A DNA stretch of 64,000 nt from Prunella strophiata (Eukaryota; Chordata; Aves; Passeriformes; Prunellidae). The stretch lies in the NCBI GenBank assembly GCA_036583965.1, contig JAZBQD010000025.1:13075645-13139644 (forward strand). Reading direction: 5' to 3'. Numbering within the stretch: the first letter of the stretch is position 1; each line of letters opens with the position of its first letter. The notes under the pieces are model-generated. The model was not told where the DNA came from and did no database searches. It was given only the letters and a program-made list of their open reading frames with translations. The translations under genes were made by a program, and so were the position numbers. Shown here piece after piece: positions 49,101 to 61,100 of the stretch.

Positions 49101-52100
49101 AAAATGTTGAAACTAGTTGGTTGCTTTTGTGAATGAATGCATACAAAACCAAACCATGAGTGCTTGAGCTGAGTGATAGGTGCTTGAAGGCCCAAGTCAT
49201 TTACAGTCACTCCCTTAGACCCTGCTTGTATCTGGACTAGTGTGTAATAAAAACATTTCAACAAATGCAACTTAAAAATCAGCTGGCTTCAGTAATTTGA
49301 AGGTCTAGTTGTGCAGAAGGTTTATATTACAATTTGGGTGTTAAAAGGACATAGTCAACTGAAAAAAAAACCCAAACTGAGATAGTCTTCACCGTAGTTA
49401 AATCACTTCACAGGAAGAAGTTAGGAGGGGGAACATGCAGTTTGGACTGCCTGCAGCTCCTGCTGGGCAAATCTCTGCTGAAAAGAATTTTGCTTTGCTG
49501 AAAGATTGTAAAATCCTTTGGTCCTTTTACTACTTTTGTGTGTGAAGCTGAGTTTCAGCAAGCAAACCCAACTGCCCCACCTCTGCAGTTCTGTGTCCTT
49601 TTAATACTGCAAAATGTAAGTAATGCTGCTTGTATCCATCTTAATTCCTTGTCCAGTGGAGAGCTTCTCCTGCATATAGTCTGGAGCTTAAAAATCAGTG
49701 TAAAAATACTGGATATTGTTGTTTATCTACACATAGCTTCAGTCCTCTGAAGGAAATTGGATTGGTTACACAAGTCTTGCTGTAAGGTACAAACAGAGCC
49801 TAAGGTTTGAGTGCCCAAGAGTGCTCTTTTCTGGTAGGTTCTCAGGCACATAAACATCATGTCATGGCATAAGGACTCCCCAGACCATCTTCAGCACAAA
49901 TCTGTTTGGTATAAGCAGCTGCTCTCATGCAAGCTCAGCTAGTGTAGTGCTGCTCTTTACAGGATTGGATGAGTGGTGTTGTCTTGGGCTGCGTGGGCTT
50001 AAATGTGTTTCTAATGTGTGTGTCAAATAATTACCTGTTGCACAGACTGCCAATCTGGCTGAAGCCAATGCTTCCGAGGAGGATAAAATAAAAGCTATGA
50101 TGACACAGTCTGGCCATGAATATGATCCAGTCAAGTAAGTATTGCTAATGTGAAACTTGTTCTTTGAAGTTGCTGTAAAAATTGTAGAGACTGTTTTAAG
50201 CAAGAGAGACACATGAATCTCTTTTCCTTTTTTTCCCCAAAAACTTGCAGTTACATGAAGAAACCCGTGGGGCCACCTCCACCCTCCTACACCTGTTTTC
50301 GCTGTGGCAAACCTGGGCACTACATAAAGAACTGTCCAACGAATGGGGTAAGACTTCGGGGACTTGGGGGGGTGCTCAGTTTTTAATTTTTATCTGGAGA
50401 GTTACCTAACAAATGTGAATACTCACAGTAAGAATCGTGTCTTTTGGTGCTAAATACAGAGGTTACACAGCAGTGTTGCAAAACCCTTTGGATGCAAGAA
50501 AAACCTGCAATTGTAAAATTTTCTTTTTGCTAGGTCAGAGGCACTAAATATTCCCATAGATCTTTCTCAAAAGATCTCGTATATCTCATATATCTCAAAA
50601 TAAGTTTCTCCAAACCCTGAGTCCAGCTCCCTCTGAATTGCCCTTTGGAGGAGGAGCTGGTTTGGGGGATTTCACCCTTAAGGAACCTGTAGTTAAGCCA
50701 AAGAATGTCAGCGAGTTCAAAACATTGCTTCAGCCTCTGGAACACCCTGGCTGCATTCGTTTAGGGAAAACAGTATTTTAGTCCAACAACCCTTACACTA
50801 GGTATGGGGAGAGGGTTAAAGGTTTTTGTGCTTAAAATAGTCACTGAAATCTCATTTTCAGTGTGGGTCTTGAGATACATCTGCATTTCTTAACAGGACA
50901 AAAATTTCGAGTCTGTTCCCAGAATTAAAAAAAGCACAGGAATTCCAAGAAGTTTTATGATGGAGGTGAAGGACCCCAACACGAAGGGTGCCATGCTGAC
51001 CAACACTGGGAAATACGCAATTCCAACCATAGATGCGTAAGTGTGGGATTGCTTGGACTGATCCAAAAGGGAATGAGAGAAGCCAGGCAGGAATGCCACA
51101 TTGGCCAGGGTCTGCAATTGTGGGGAGGAAGCATTGGCACTGGATCTCAGCTTTAAAATCCATGCTGCTGCCTGGCATTGAAGTGGGGGTCCTGCTGCTC
51201 ACATCCCTGGGAGCTGGTTAAACGTGGGGTGTGCTGAGACTATTTCTGCAGAACTATTTCAGCTGCATTTGTAATTGAGATTGTTCTCCTCTGCAAGCTC
51301 CTTTTGCCTCTAGTTTGTCTTTGAAGGTTTCATGTAAAATGTAATAAAGCAGCTGTTGGACTGTGACTCCCTGCCCTCAGATATGAAGCAGGCTTAAGTT
51401 TTCCTGTTGCTATAAACTAGGAAAACACTTGTGTGTGCTGAGCACAGTGGCTGTTCTAAAATACTCTTGGTAGCCCTTCTGGTTTTCTCTCCTGGATGTC
51501 CTTTTTTGGAAGCTGTAACACAGACTTCTTTCAGTTGGAAAATGTCATTACTGGGAGACCAGCTTTATCCTGAGCCTCCAATTTACATTTAGCCTGTGGC
51601 AAAGGAGAGCTGAGATTCATGTCACGTGATATGAACTGTCAAATGTTTTTCTAGTCTGAACTGATTTCTTAGTTAATCCAATGAGCTGGATGGTTCTGCA
51701 GAATTCTTCCCTCCCTCTTCTTGTGTTAGGGCTGTGGAAAAGTAGTTCAAACTAAACAGCTGTTTAGGAAGGCCAGTGAAGAGGGAGAAGAATATCACAT
51801 ATTATCTTTCTTTGATAAAATTCAAAGCTTGAAAGAGTATTCCCTTAAACTTCTTTCTTTTGCTTTCCCCACTCTGCTTCCAGGGAAGCTTATGCTATAG
51901 GAAAAAAGGAGAAGCCTCCCTTCCTACCTGAGGAGCCATCCTCCTCCTCAGAAGAAGATGATCCTATTCCAGATGAGCTGTTGTGTCTCATTTGTAAGGA
52001 TATAATGACGGATGCGGTTGTTATTCCCTGCTGTGGAAACAGTTACTGTGATGAATGTAAGTGTTACTGCCAAATTTGTTAATTCCAGACATCAAATTTG

Positions 52101-55100
52101 ATCTGAGAGCAGAAATAGGAGATAAGGAAATTGCTGTGTTAGTTCTGTTGAATACTTCAGCATGTCATGAACAGGGAAAGTCTCTTCTTGTGTAGATGGT
52201 GAAAAAAAGGCAGAAAGCTTTTTTCCCTCCTTAAGCTTCTAGTTAAATCCTCATAACCTGCAGAAGGAAGAGGATGAGAGGAGTGCATATTAGTGCAGGT
52301 GGTTACAGTATTAGATATAGAATGCATTTATTTTGTCCACCGCCCTTTCCCTCTCACAGAATTATGTCTCAAACTTTGGGCACTTACTGCAGACTACAAA
52401 GAACTGATATTGAGGCATTTCATCCACATGCTTCCCGGGAGCTGGTTAAAACCTTCAGAAGTCAAACCTCCTCGTGGTTTTTTGAAATGTGTTTTATTCA
52501 TTAACATGGAACGACTTTTTGCTGTACTGGAGTGGGAAAAAAGACCAGTTGAGCTGTCACATGCCTGTCTGCTCTGCATCTTTACATATTACCACAGTGA
52601 AATATTGACCCTCTGCTGTACGCTAGAAATTGTTGTAGAATTTCAGAGTGGTTTGGGTTGGCCTTCCACTAGCCCAGGTTGCACCAAGCCCCATCCAAAC
52701 TGGTCTTGAATACTTCCAGGAATGCCACAGCTGCTCTGGGCAACCTGTTCATCTGCCAGTTTTTTCCACTATAGAACATTTACAGCTTTGTGCTTTCCAT
52801 TCAAGACCATATTTCCCCACTTATCATATACTTGTTTTTTGTAGTTAATGAGAACCAAAACAGGTTACTTAGTTTGGTTATACACTATTTTAATGTTCTA
52901 ATTATTCCCAGGTATTAGAACAGCACTGCTGGAGTCCGAGGAACACACATGCCCTACCTGCCATCAGACAGATGTTTCTCCTGATGCTTTAATCGCCAAC
53001 AAGTTTCTGCGCCAGGTAATGTGGTGACTTTAGCTTGAACTCTTTATTAGAAAAATCTATTTGTAAAGAGCTGAAAGGGGTGAAAATATTTAGATCTCCT
53101 TAAGCAAGGCTGAACTCAAAAAGGCTAAGTTTACTTTTCAAATACATTATCTGTTTTTACAGAAGCCTACTGCTCATTAGAGACAATCTGGCAAATTCAG
53201 GACACACTTGTATTTAATGTGATGTTCTCACTTTCAAGTTGGGTGTTAACAGCAAAGTAGTTTTAATGCAGAGACTGAGGTATTTCAATGACTCTGGTCA
53301 TTGATACCAGAGTTTTATGGGATGTGTTCATAGCTGTGTGTTGGTTGGTTTAGGACTAATAGCACTTACAGGAGCACACAGTGATTTTCCTGTAGGGGTG
53401 TTTTTGCTCATATTTCTACTGAAGTTTATTATCACCTTTTCAAACACGTTTCCCTATCTCTAGGCTGTCAACAACTTCAAAAACGAGACCGGTTACACAA
53501 AAAGGCTCCGTAAGATCCAGCAGCAGCAGCAACAGCAGCAGCAGCTGCCGCCGCCGCCGCCACCGCCGCCGCCCCTGATGCGGCAGACGATCACGCGCAC
53601 CCTGCAGCCGCTGATGCGGCCGGCCATGGCCCGGCAGCAGGACCCGCTCATGATCCCGCTGGCCTCCCTGGCCTCCCGCTCCGCCCTCTCCTCCCTGGGC
53701 CCCGGGCCGTCCATGGCAGCTGGGCTGCCGGTCAATCCGTCTTCTGTGGTTGTCTCTGATCTCCCTCCAGCAGTGTCCCTCTCTCTCCGTGGGGAAAAGC
53801 CAGACGGACCTTTTCGGTAAGGAGATCTGGAGATCAACAGCAATACAAAAGAAATCAAAATGCTTAGGTTAGGTTTTTCTTGAGTTTTGCAGCTAGCACC
53901 CTATGTATCATTAGTGACAGCTGCAGCTGCAGCTTTCTTTGTGAAAGTTGTGGTTCTGTTTTTCCTTGGGATAAGGACACTTCAGTAAGTAGAACATGCA
54001 AGAATTCTCATGCAAGAATTTTCTTGGCAGTATTTCTGTTTGGTTCCCCTACCAGTCATTCAGCACAGGTTTGCCCTGAAGGAGGGACTGGTTTTCATTT
54101 GAAGTGGCCAGCCATTCCTAGAGTAGCCATTTAGTTCCATCAGACCTTTGTGTCTCATTAATTTCTCTTTATTACTGAGGAAATACTATTTTCATGCAAA
54201 AATCTCTTACCGGTGTTTAGGGTTACATCCTTTAACCCTGCTGCCTTGGATGCACAGAACCAGTGTGTCCAGAGGGCTGCCAGGCTCAGCTGTGCCATCA
54301 GTACAAGGATCATGATTCAAAGGAGCACAGAAACATTTTTTAATGGAATTTCAGTTCTTCCATCTTCCAAAGCTGCAGTTCAGTCCATGGGTTATGTGGA
54401 TTCTCCTCCTTTCAAGTGCTGCTTAATCAAATATTCTTCCAAGAGCTTCCTCTCTAAATGCCAACATCCAGACAGACTCCTCAGCAGTGCTTCCTTGGAG
54501 CCTGCCAACTTCACAGGTGTAAATCTGGTGAAGATTATTTTAAAATATTTTTTCAGCCTTTTTTTACCCTTGGACTTTATATTTAAAAATATGTATTATA
54601 TTTCACTTCAAAGCAGTGTTTCGGTAATAAAAATGTGTTGTTTTTGTAGTGATGCCGATGCTGTTTTGCCTCCTGCTCTGATGACTGCTGCTGAGCTTTC
54701 CAAATCTTCCCCTTTGTCAATCAGCAGTTTGTTGGAAGAGAAGGTAAATTTTATTTCAACACATACAATGATTCTTATGTTCTAGTAGAGCTTATTTTGT
54801 GACTGTTTGCATTTATTCCCAAGGGCTATCAGGTTCCTGTACTGAGGCAACCAGCAATACCAAGTCTTCTGGGCCCTCAAGGACAATCAATACCTACAAC
54901 TGGTAAGAATCTAGAACTTTAGAATTTTGTCCAAAAAAATTATCTTCAGATAAACTTACTGAGATTTTTTTTTTCCTGTCCCTGCTTCAAAAGGTCATCC
55001 AATGAGAGCTGGTGCACTTCGCAGGCCAGGCTGGGAGCTGTAAGTATTCAACAGAAATTTAATGTATTACTAGTTGTAACTGGTTGTAAATTAATCTGTA

Positions 55101-58100
55101 ATACATCACTTAGACAACAGCTGATTTATAATGAAATAATAGTTGTGGAGAATTCAAGTGGTAATTAATTTTCAAGTGGCTTCATTTAAATTAACTTTAA
55201 CAAAGGGGACCTGTGCTTACAGTAAGATTATTGAAAAATAAAACTCCAGTACATAATTGAAAAGAAGATTCTGAATAATGAACACTTTTTGGGAAGCCTA
55301 AATTACATATAAAAATTAAATGTAATTAAAAGATCAAGTGGAAAAGCATCCTTTTGATTGCTGACTGAATAGGGCTGAAGAAATTGATTCCCAGTAGTAA
55401 TCAACCTCCAACATTCTTTAACAACTTAGTTGATACTGGTTGAGCAAATTTTTGAAAAATTAGAGGCTATTATTTTTACATGACAGTTTTGTATTTCTGC
55501 AGTTTAGTCATCTCAAAGTGCCAAGCTGCTTTTTCTCATTAGAGAGAGGAGCCTGTTTATCTGTTATTGCAGTGTCAAATTAGTCCTTCTTTTGTTAGAG
55601 ATTTGCTACCACCAGGCTATAAGGGTCATTGTTTTTATAAAGTCTGAAAGATAAATCAAAACAAAATCCAGCATCCATCCCCCAGATGATCTAAAATCTC
55701 AAACCCAGTAAACAAGAAAAAAACAATTCAGGGACAAGAACAGGCCAAATACATCGTGAGGCAGGAGCTCAGGAAACAAATGTGGGAGAGGTTAGGAGAG
55801 TTCTGAGAGGTGAGTTAATTCCTGCGCAGTGCTTGGAAGCTCGGGAGTGCGGAGTTCAAGGTGTGTCCAGGAGGGGCAGAGCAGCAGTGGGTGCTTGGCT
55901 CGTGGGAGATGGGGGTCTCATGGCAGCCTCGCCCGCAGCCCCAAAGCTGAGTGTAAGGAGAGAAGGCTGAGGGAGCTGCTGGGGCGAGGATGTGCAAGGC
56001 AAGTACGAGGCTCCAGGACTGAGTGTAGGCTCGAGTGAACAGAAAGCCGGAGACCAGTGAGAACCAGGAGTGCTCCCGCCGTGCTGCCGCTTCGCTTTCC
56101 TCTGTACGCTCAGGGCAGGCTGTGACAAACAGTGACACGTGTTTTTGGGTTTCTTTAAAGTTCAAATCGAGGACGCCCGCACAGTGACCGTGCCCAAAGG
56201 ACTCAGGCCCCATCACTGCCAGCATCAGCACCAGTCTTTGTGCCTGTGCCTCCACCTCCCTTGTATCCTCCACCACCCCATGCTCTTCCTCTTCCTCCGG
56301 GGGTACCACCACCACAGTTTCCTCCTCAGTTTCCACCTGGGCAGCCTCCATCCGCTGGGTACACTGTCCCCCCTCCCGGATATCCCCCAGCTCCTGCAAA
56401 CATGTCATCAGCTTGGGTCCCAACAGCAGTGCCAGCGGCTCATTCAAACACCATCCCAACGACACAAGCACCTCCTCTCTCTAGGGAGGAGTTTTACAGA
56501 GAGCAACGGAGGCTTAAAGAGGAGTAAGTATTTGGCTCGCTAACGTTGCCTTGTTTTCATGTCTGTATCGGGGGAGCGTATTGGACTCGGTTACACTAAA
56601 GTGCATCTGACCTAGCAAAAGTGACTTAGTGTTTCTTCCAATATACTTTTTCATCGCAGATGGTAAATATGCAAAGCTAAACCAAGAGAAATGTAATTCT
56701 AGAACTTTTCCTAAAACTTGTAGGAACTGTTTTTGCTTAAATAGGATGTTCACCTTTTGCATTGCATGCAGTAAACATTTTCTCATATTGGCCATGTTTT
56801 GTTTCTTGATGTCTTTTGTAATAAAGGTCAAACTATAATTGTAATAAAGGTCAAACTTATTTTAACAGGGAAAAGAAAAAGTCCAAACTTGATGAGTTTA
56901 CAAATGATTTTGCTAAGGAATTGATGGAATATAAAAAGATTCAAAAGGAGCGTAGGCGTTCGTTTTCCAGGTAACTGCTTTACATGTCCGTAATGGAGAA
57001 GCAGATTGTCTAGAGGAATCAGGAGGAGTTCCACTCCACCTCCCTGTCGTTAGATGGATTGGATGATTGAGGGATGAGCAGTGACAGGAGTGTCATATGC
57101 AAGTTATTGGCTCCAGTGTGGCAGAGATTGCAGGTGACTGAATTAGCATTGGGCAGCAGGCACTGAGGAGCACTAAGGATCTGTCTTGCTGAGGTGTCTC
57201 TGCAGTGGTATCCTTCACTGCCTGACAGCCCTGAGGAGGCCAGGTACAGAATAGCTGTAAGGGCTGGATTTTCAGCAGTCTCGCTATTCTGATTGTAACC
57301 GAGCAGTCCAAGCAGTTTGGAGGAGATAGGTGAGAGAAATCGTCCTCATTTCTGCTTTTGTCCATCTCATGTGGATACATGAGATGTTTGAACCTGGACT
57401 GCAGACTGGGGGCTTTCACTTGTTGGGTGACATTGTTAAATTTTTCTTGGGAATTAAAAGCTCAGACTTATTTGTAAGGAAATCTGAAATTTGTGAGGGA
57501 CTTGGAGAGGAGGAGTGATGCTAATGAATATATGAATCATGTGAAATGATTCATTAAAAAATAGTAGAAGAAAAACCTGAGGGTAGCTGCTGTTTTCTGT
57601 CCCCAAAAATCCCTTGGGCAGGAGTAGTTGTTAGCAGTGCTGTCAGGAGCTTTCCCAGAGTCATGGCACTGGGGCGCGTGACTAGAGACTGAGGTTAGAA
57701 GCTTTTAGATGAGATTTTTCTTGAAATGCAGTCACTTGCCTTGGTTAGTGCTGGAGGGATGTGCAGGACGTTTTTGGGACACCTGCCTGGCAGTGTGAAT
57801 TCCACAGACCTGTCTGTAGGTCCTTTGCAGTATTAGGATTGTGCATCCTGTCCAAATTCCTGAAAAAGGGTGCAGTTAACTAGACCAAGCTGGCTTTTTA
57901 ACATTGGGTTTTGCTGTCTTCAGGCTACATGGTGTTTTCTCAGTGTGATTCTGCACTGTAGCCACTCAGATTTGCTCTTTTTGCATCTTATTGCAACAAA
58001 AATGATTTGCACTGCATGTGGTTGCTGAGTAGTGACAAATGTGTGTGTTTCCGTACCAGTAGAGGCCAGTGTAACCACCTGAAATCTGTCTGTAGCTCTG

Positions 58101-61100
58101 GTAGCTCATGTGATAGAGTGAGTGGAAGTAGATTGACCCTTCTGTGTGTTCTGACACTAACAAAGCAGCAGCTGTTCTGTCTTGTGAGCAGAAACTTTTA
58201 CGTGTTATCAAGTTCTTCAATTTGCAGTAGCTTTATGTCAGCAGCTGAAAGAAGCTTTGACATAAGCATGTGGAGAGGAAAGAAAAAATAAATGTGGGAG
58301 GAAAAGATTTGAGGAGAAAGACTGTTAGGAATTAACTTCATCTGGTTTTTTTTGTTGTGTTTTTTCAAGGTCCAAGTCTCCCTATAGCGCTTCATCTTAC
58401 TCTAGAAGCTCCTACACCTACTCCAAGTCCCGCTCAGGTTCGTCGCGCTCCCGCTCCTACTCGCGCTCCTTCAGCCGCTCCCACTCCCGCTCCTACTCGC
58501 GGTCGCCGCCCTACCAGAGACGAGGCAAAGGCAAGAGCCGGAACTACCGCTCGCGGTCCCGCTCGCACGGCTACCACCGCTCCCGCTCCCGCTCGCCCCC
58601 GTACCGGCGCTACCACTCCCGCTCCAGGTCTCCGGTGTTCCGGGGCCAGTCCCCCAGCAAACGGACGGTCCCGCAGGGCGAGGCCGAGCGCGAGTACTTC
58701 AACCGCTACCGAGAGGTGCCCCCGTACGACATGAAGGCTTACTATGGCCGCTCGGTGGACTTCAGAGACCCCTTTGAGAAGGAGAGATACCGAGAGTGGG
58801 AGAGGAACTACAGAGAGTGGTACGAGAAGTTTTACAAGGGCTATGCCGTGGGCGCTCAGCCACGGCCTCCAGTCAGCAGAGAGAACTTCTCTCCAGAACG
58901 GTTTGGCCCACCTGGGACCAGGCGAGAGAATTCACCAGTATGCTCGGGGACGGAGGGAGGAGTATCCTGCTGGGCAGAGCCACAGGAATCGTAATGTAGC
59001 TGGAAACTACCCTGAAAAGCCTGGGAGAGAGAGCCACGGCATCAAAGATCCTACAAAATCAAAAGAGAAGGAGGTGGAAAATCCACTGGGAGATGGCAAA
59101 GGCAATAAACATAAAAAACACCGGAAGAGAAGAAAAGGGGATGAGAATGAAGGATTTCCCAACGTTGAGCTGTTAGAAGGGGCAAGAAAACCAAGAGAGC
59201 CAGTTCCAACAGAAGATGCTAAAACAGACTCTCTATTCATGCTGCCAAGCAGGGATGATGCCACCCCTGTAAGGGATGAGCCCATGGAAGCAGGATTCCA
59301 TTGCTTTCAAACCAGTGTCTGAAAAGGAGAAAAAAGAGAAGGATAAGCCAAAAGCAAAGGTTGAGAAAACAAAGCGGAAAGTAGAAGTGGCAGCTGCTCC
59401 AAAGAAAGACAGTATAGCAAAACCAGCTAAAGCTTCCCAGGAAAAGGTGGACCCCGATCGCGAAAAATCTCCTCGAACGGAACCTCCTGTGAAAAAAGTC
59501 AAGGAAGAGCTGCCAAAGACAGACAGTGTTAAAACCTCTTCCTCTCAGAAGGATGAGAAGGCTCTTGGTACACCACGGAAGGCTCATCCCAAAGTGACAA
59601 AGGATCACCCAGAAACCAGACCAGCCAAGGAGGAGAAGGCAAAGAAAGAACATCCTAAAGAAGCCAAGGCAGAGAAGCCCTCCAGCAAGGAGGAGAAGTC
59701 AAAGAAACCTGCTGAGAAAAGCAAACTTTCCGATGCCAAACTTGAGAAAAGGAAAAAGAAAAGCAGAGGAAAAGGCTGATAAAGAGCATGAAGCCGCTTC
59801 TGCAAAGGCCTATAAACCCGAAACTGCAGAATTGAAAACATCTCCCAAGGGGAAGGCTGAGCCTGAGGGGGAGAAAGGAGAGCGGACACCAGAAAAGGAT
59901 AAAGCTGCTTTTCTTAACAACCCGTCCAAAAAGATTAAACTTAACCGAGAAACTGGAAAAAAGATTGTGAGCGGAGAAAACGTGCCACCTGGAAAAGAAG
60001 CTGTGGAGAAACCTGAGCCCAGCAGCAGCAAAGTTAAAGCAGAAAAGACAAAGGGAAAAGCAAGGAGGAAAGTGACAGCAGCTGATGGCAGTAGCTCGAC
60101 TCTTGTGGATTACACCAGGTACCTCAGCAGTTCTTTTCTTTCTTTCCTCCTCCCCCTCTCCAATTCTTTATGATGCTTAAGGAAAGGAACAGCTAAATTT
60201 ATGCTAAACAAGGGAATAATCCATGATCTTCCTTGTGAAACTATACTTGGGTCAAACTCAGCTGTTATTAAGGAAAAAAAGCAGTTTGTACTGCACAGGC
60301 AGCTGGTAGGGTTCATTCGTTGGTGATGCAAACTCAAAACATTTAAGATGTTTGTTGAAGACTTAAGATAGTGTTTTGGTAGTCTAAAAAGCTTTTAAAA
60401 TGTCGGTTTTTCTAAGGAAGAACTGGGGCATAAGGATGAAACTTTGCCTGTCTGTACCTCTCCATAATTGCTTGCTTTCATGTTGAAAGAAGAATGGATA
60501 TCTAATTTATCTGCCATTGAGGGAAATAGGACATGAAGGAATTACCAGATCAGACAGACCCCAATCTGATAATCTTGTGTCTTTGTTAATTAAATGTATA
60601 GTAGCAAGATACTAAATTAATTGATTGCTCATAATCTCAGCCAGTGGACTCGGCCTTTCTCTTGTCTGTTCCCTTAATTGAACATCCTTGAGGAAAATGC
60701 TGAGAATTTAGAATTGAAACACAAGCTAGTTTATGAAATGTTCCCAAAGCTGGCTGTGTGTGCATCCCATTACTAATGTCCGTGTTTTCCTCCCAGCACA
60801 AGTTCCACTGGGGGAAGCCCTGTCAGGAAGCCCGAGGAGAAGCCAGACACCAAACGAACTGTCATTAAGACCCTGGAGGAGTATAACAACGACATAACAG
60901 CCCCTGCTGAGGATGTCATTATCATGATCCAGGTCCCTCAGTCCAAATGGGATAAAGATGACTTTGAGTCTGAAGAGGAAGACATCAAATCTACCCCCCA
61001 GGTGCCCCCAACTGTAGGAAAACCCGCCAGTGTTATCAAACCTGTGAGTACAAAGGCACCAAACCCCCTCAAACACACTGAAAAGGAGACAGAGCCTCTG

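Noticed and set aside
54213..54785. 190-codon + frame overlapping RBBP6 exon 11
   Set aside because: It runs through the acceptor from intron 10 with no similarity upstream of it; the exon alone is supported.
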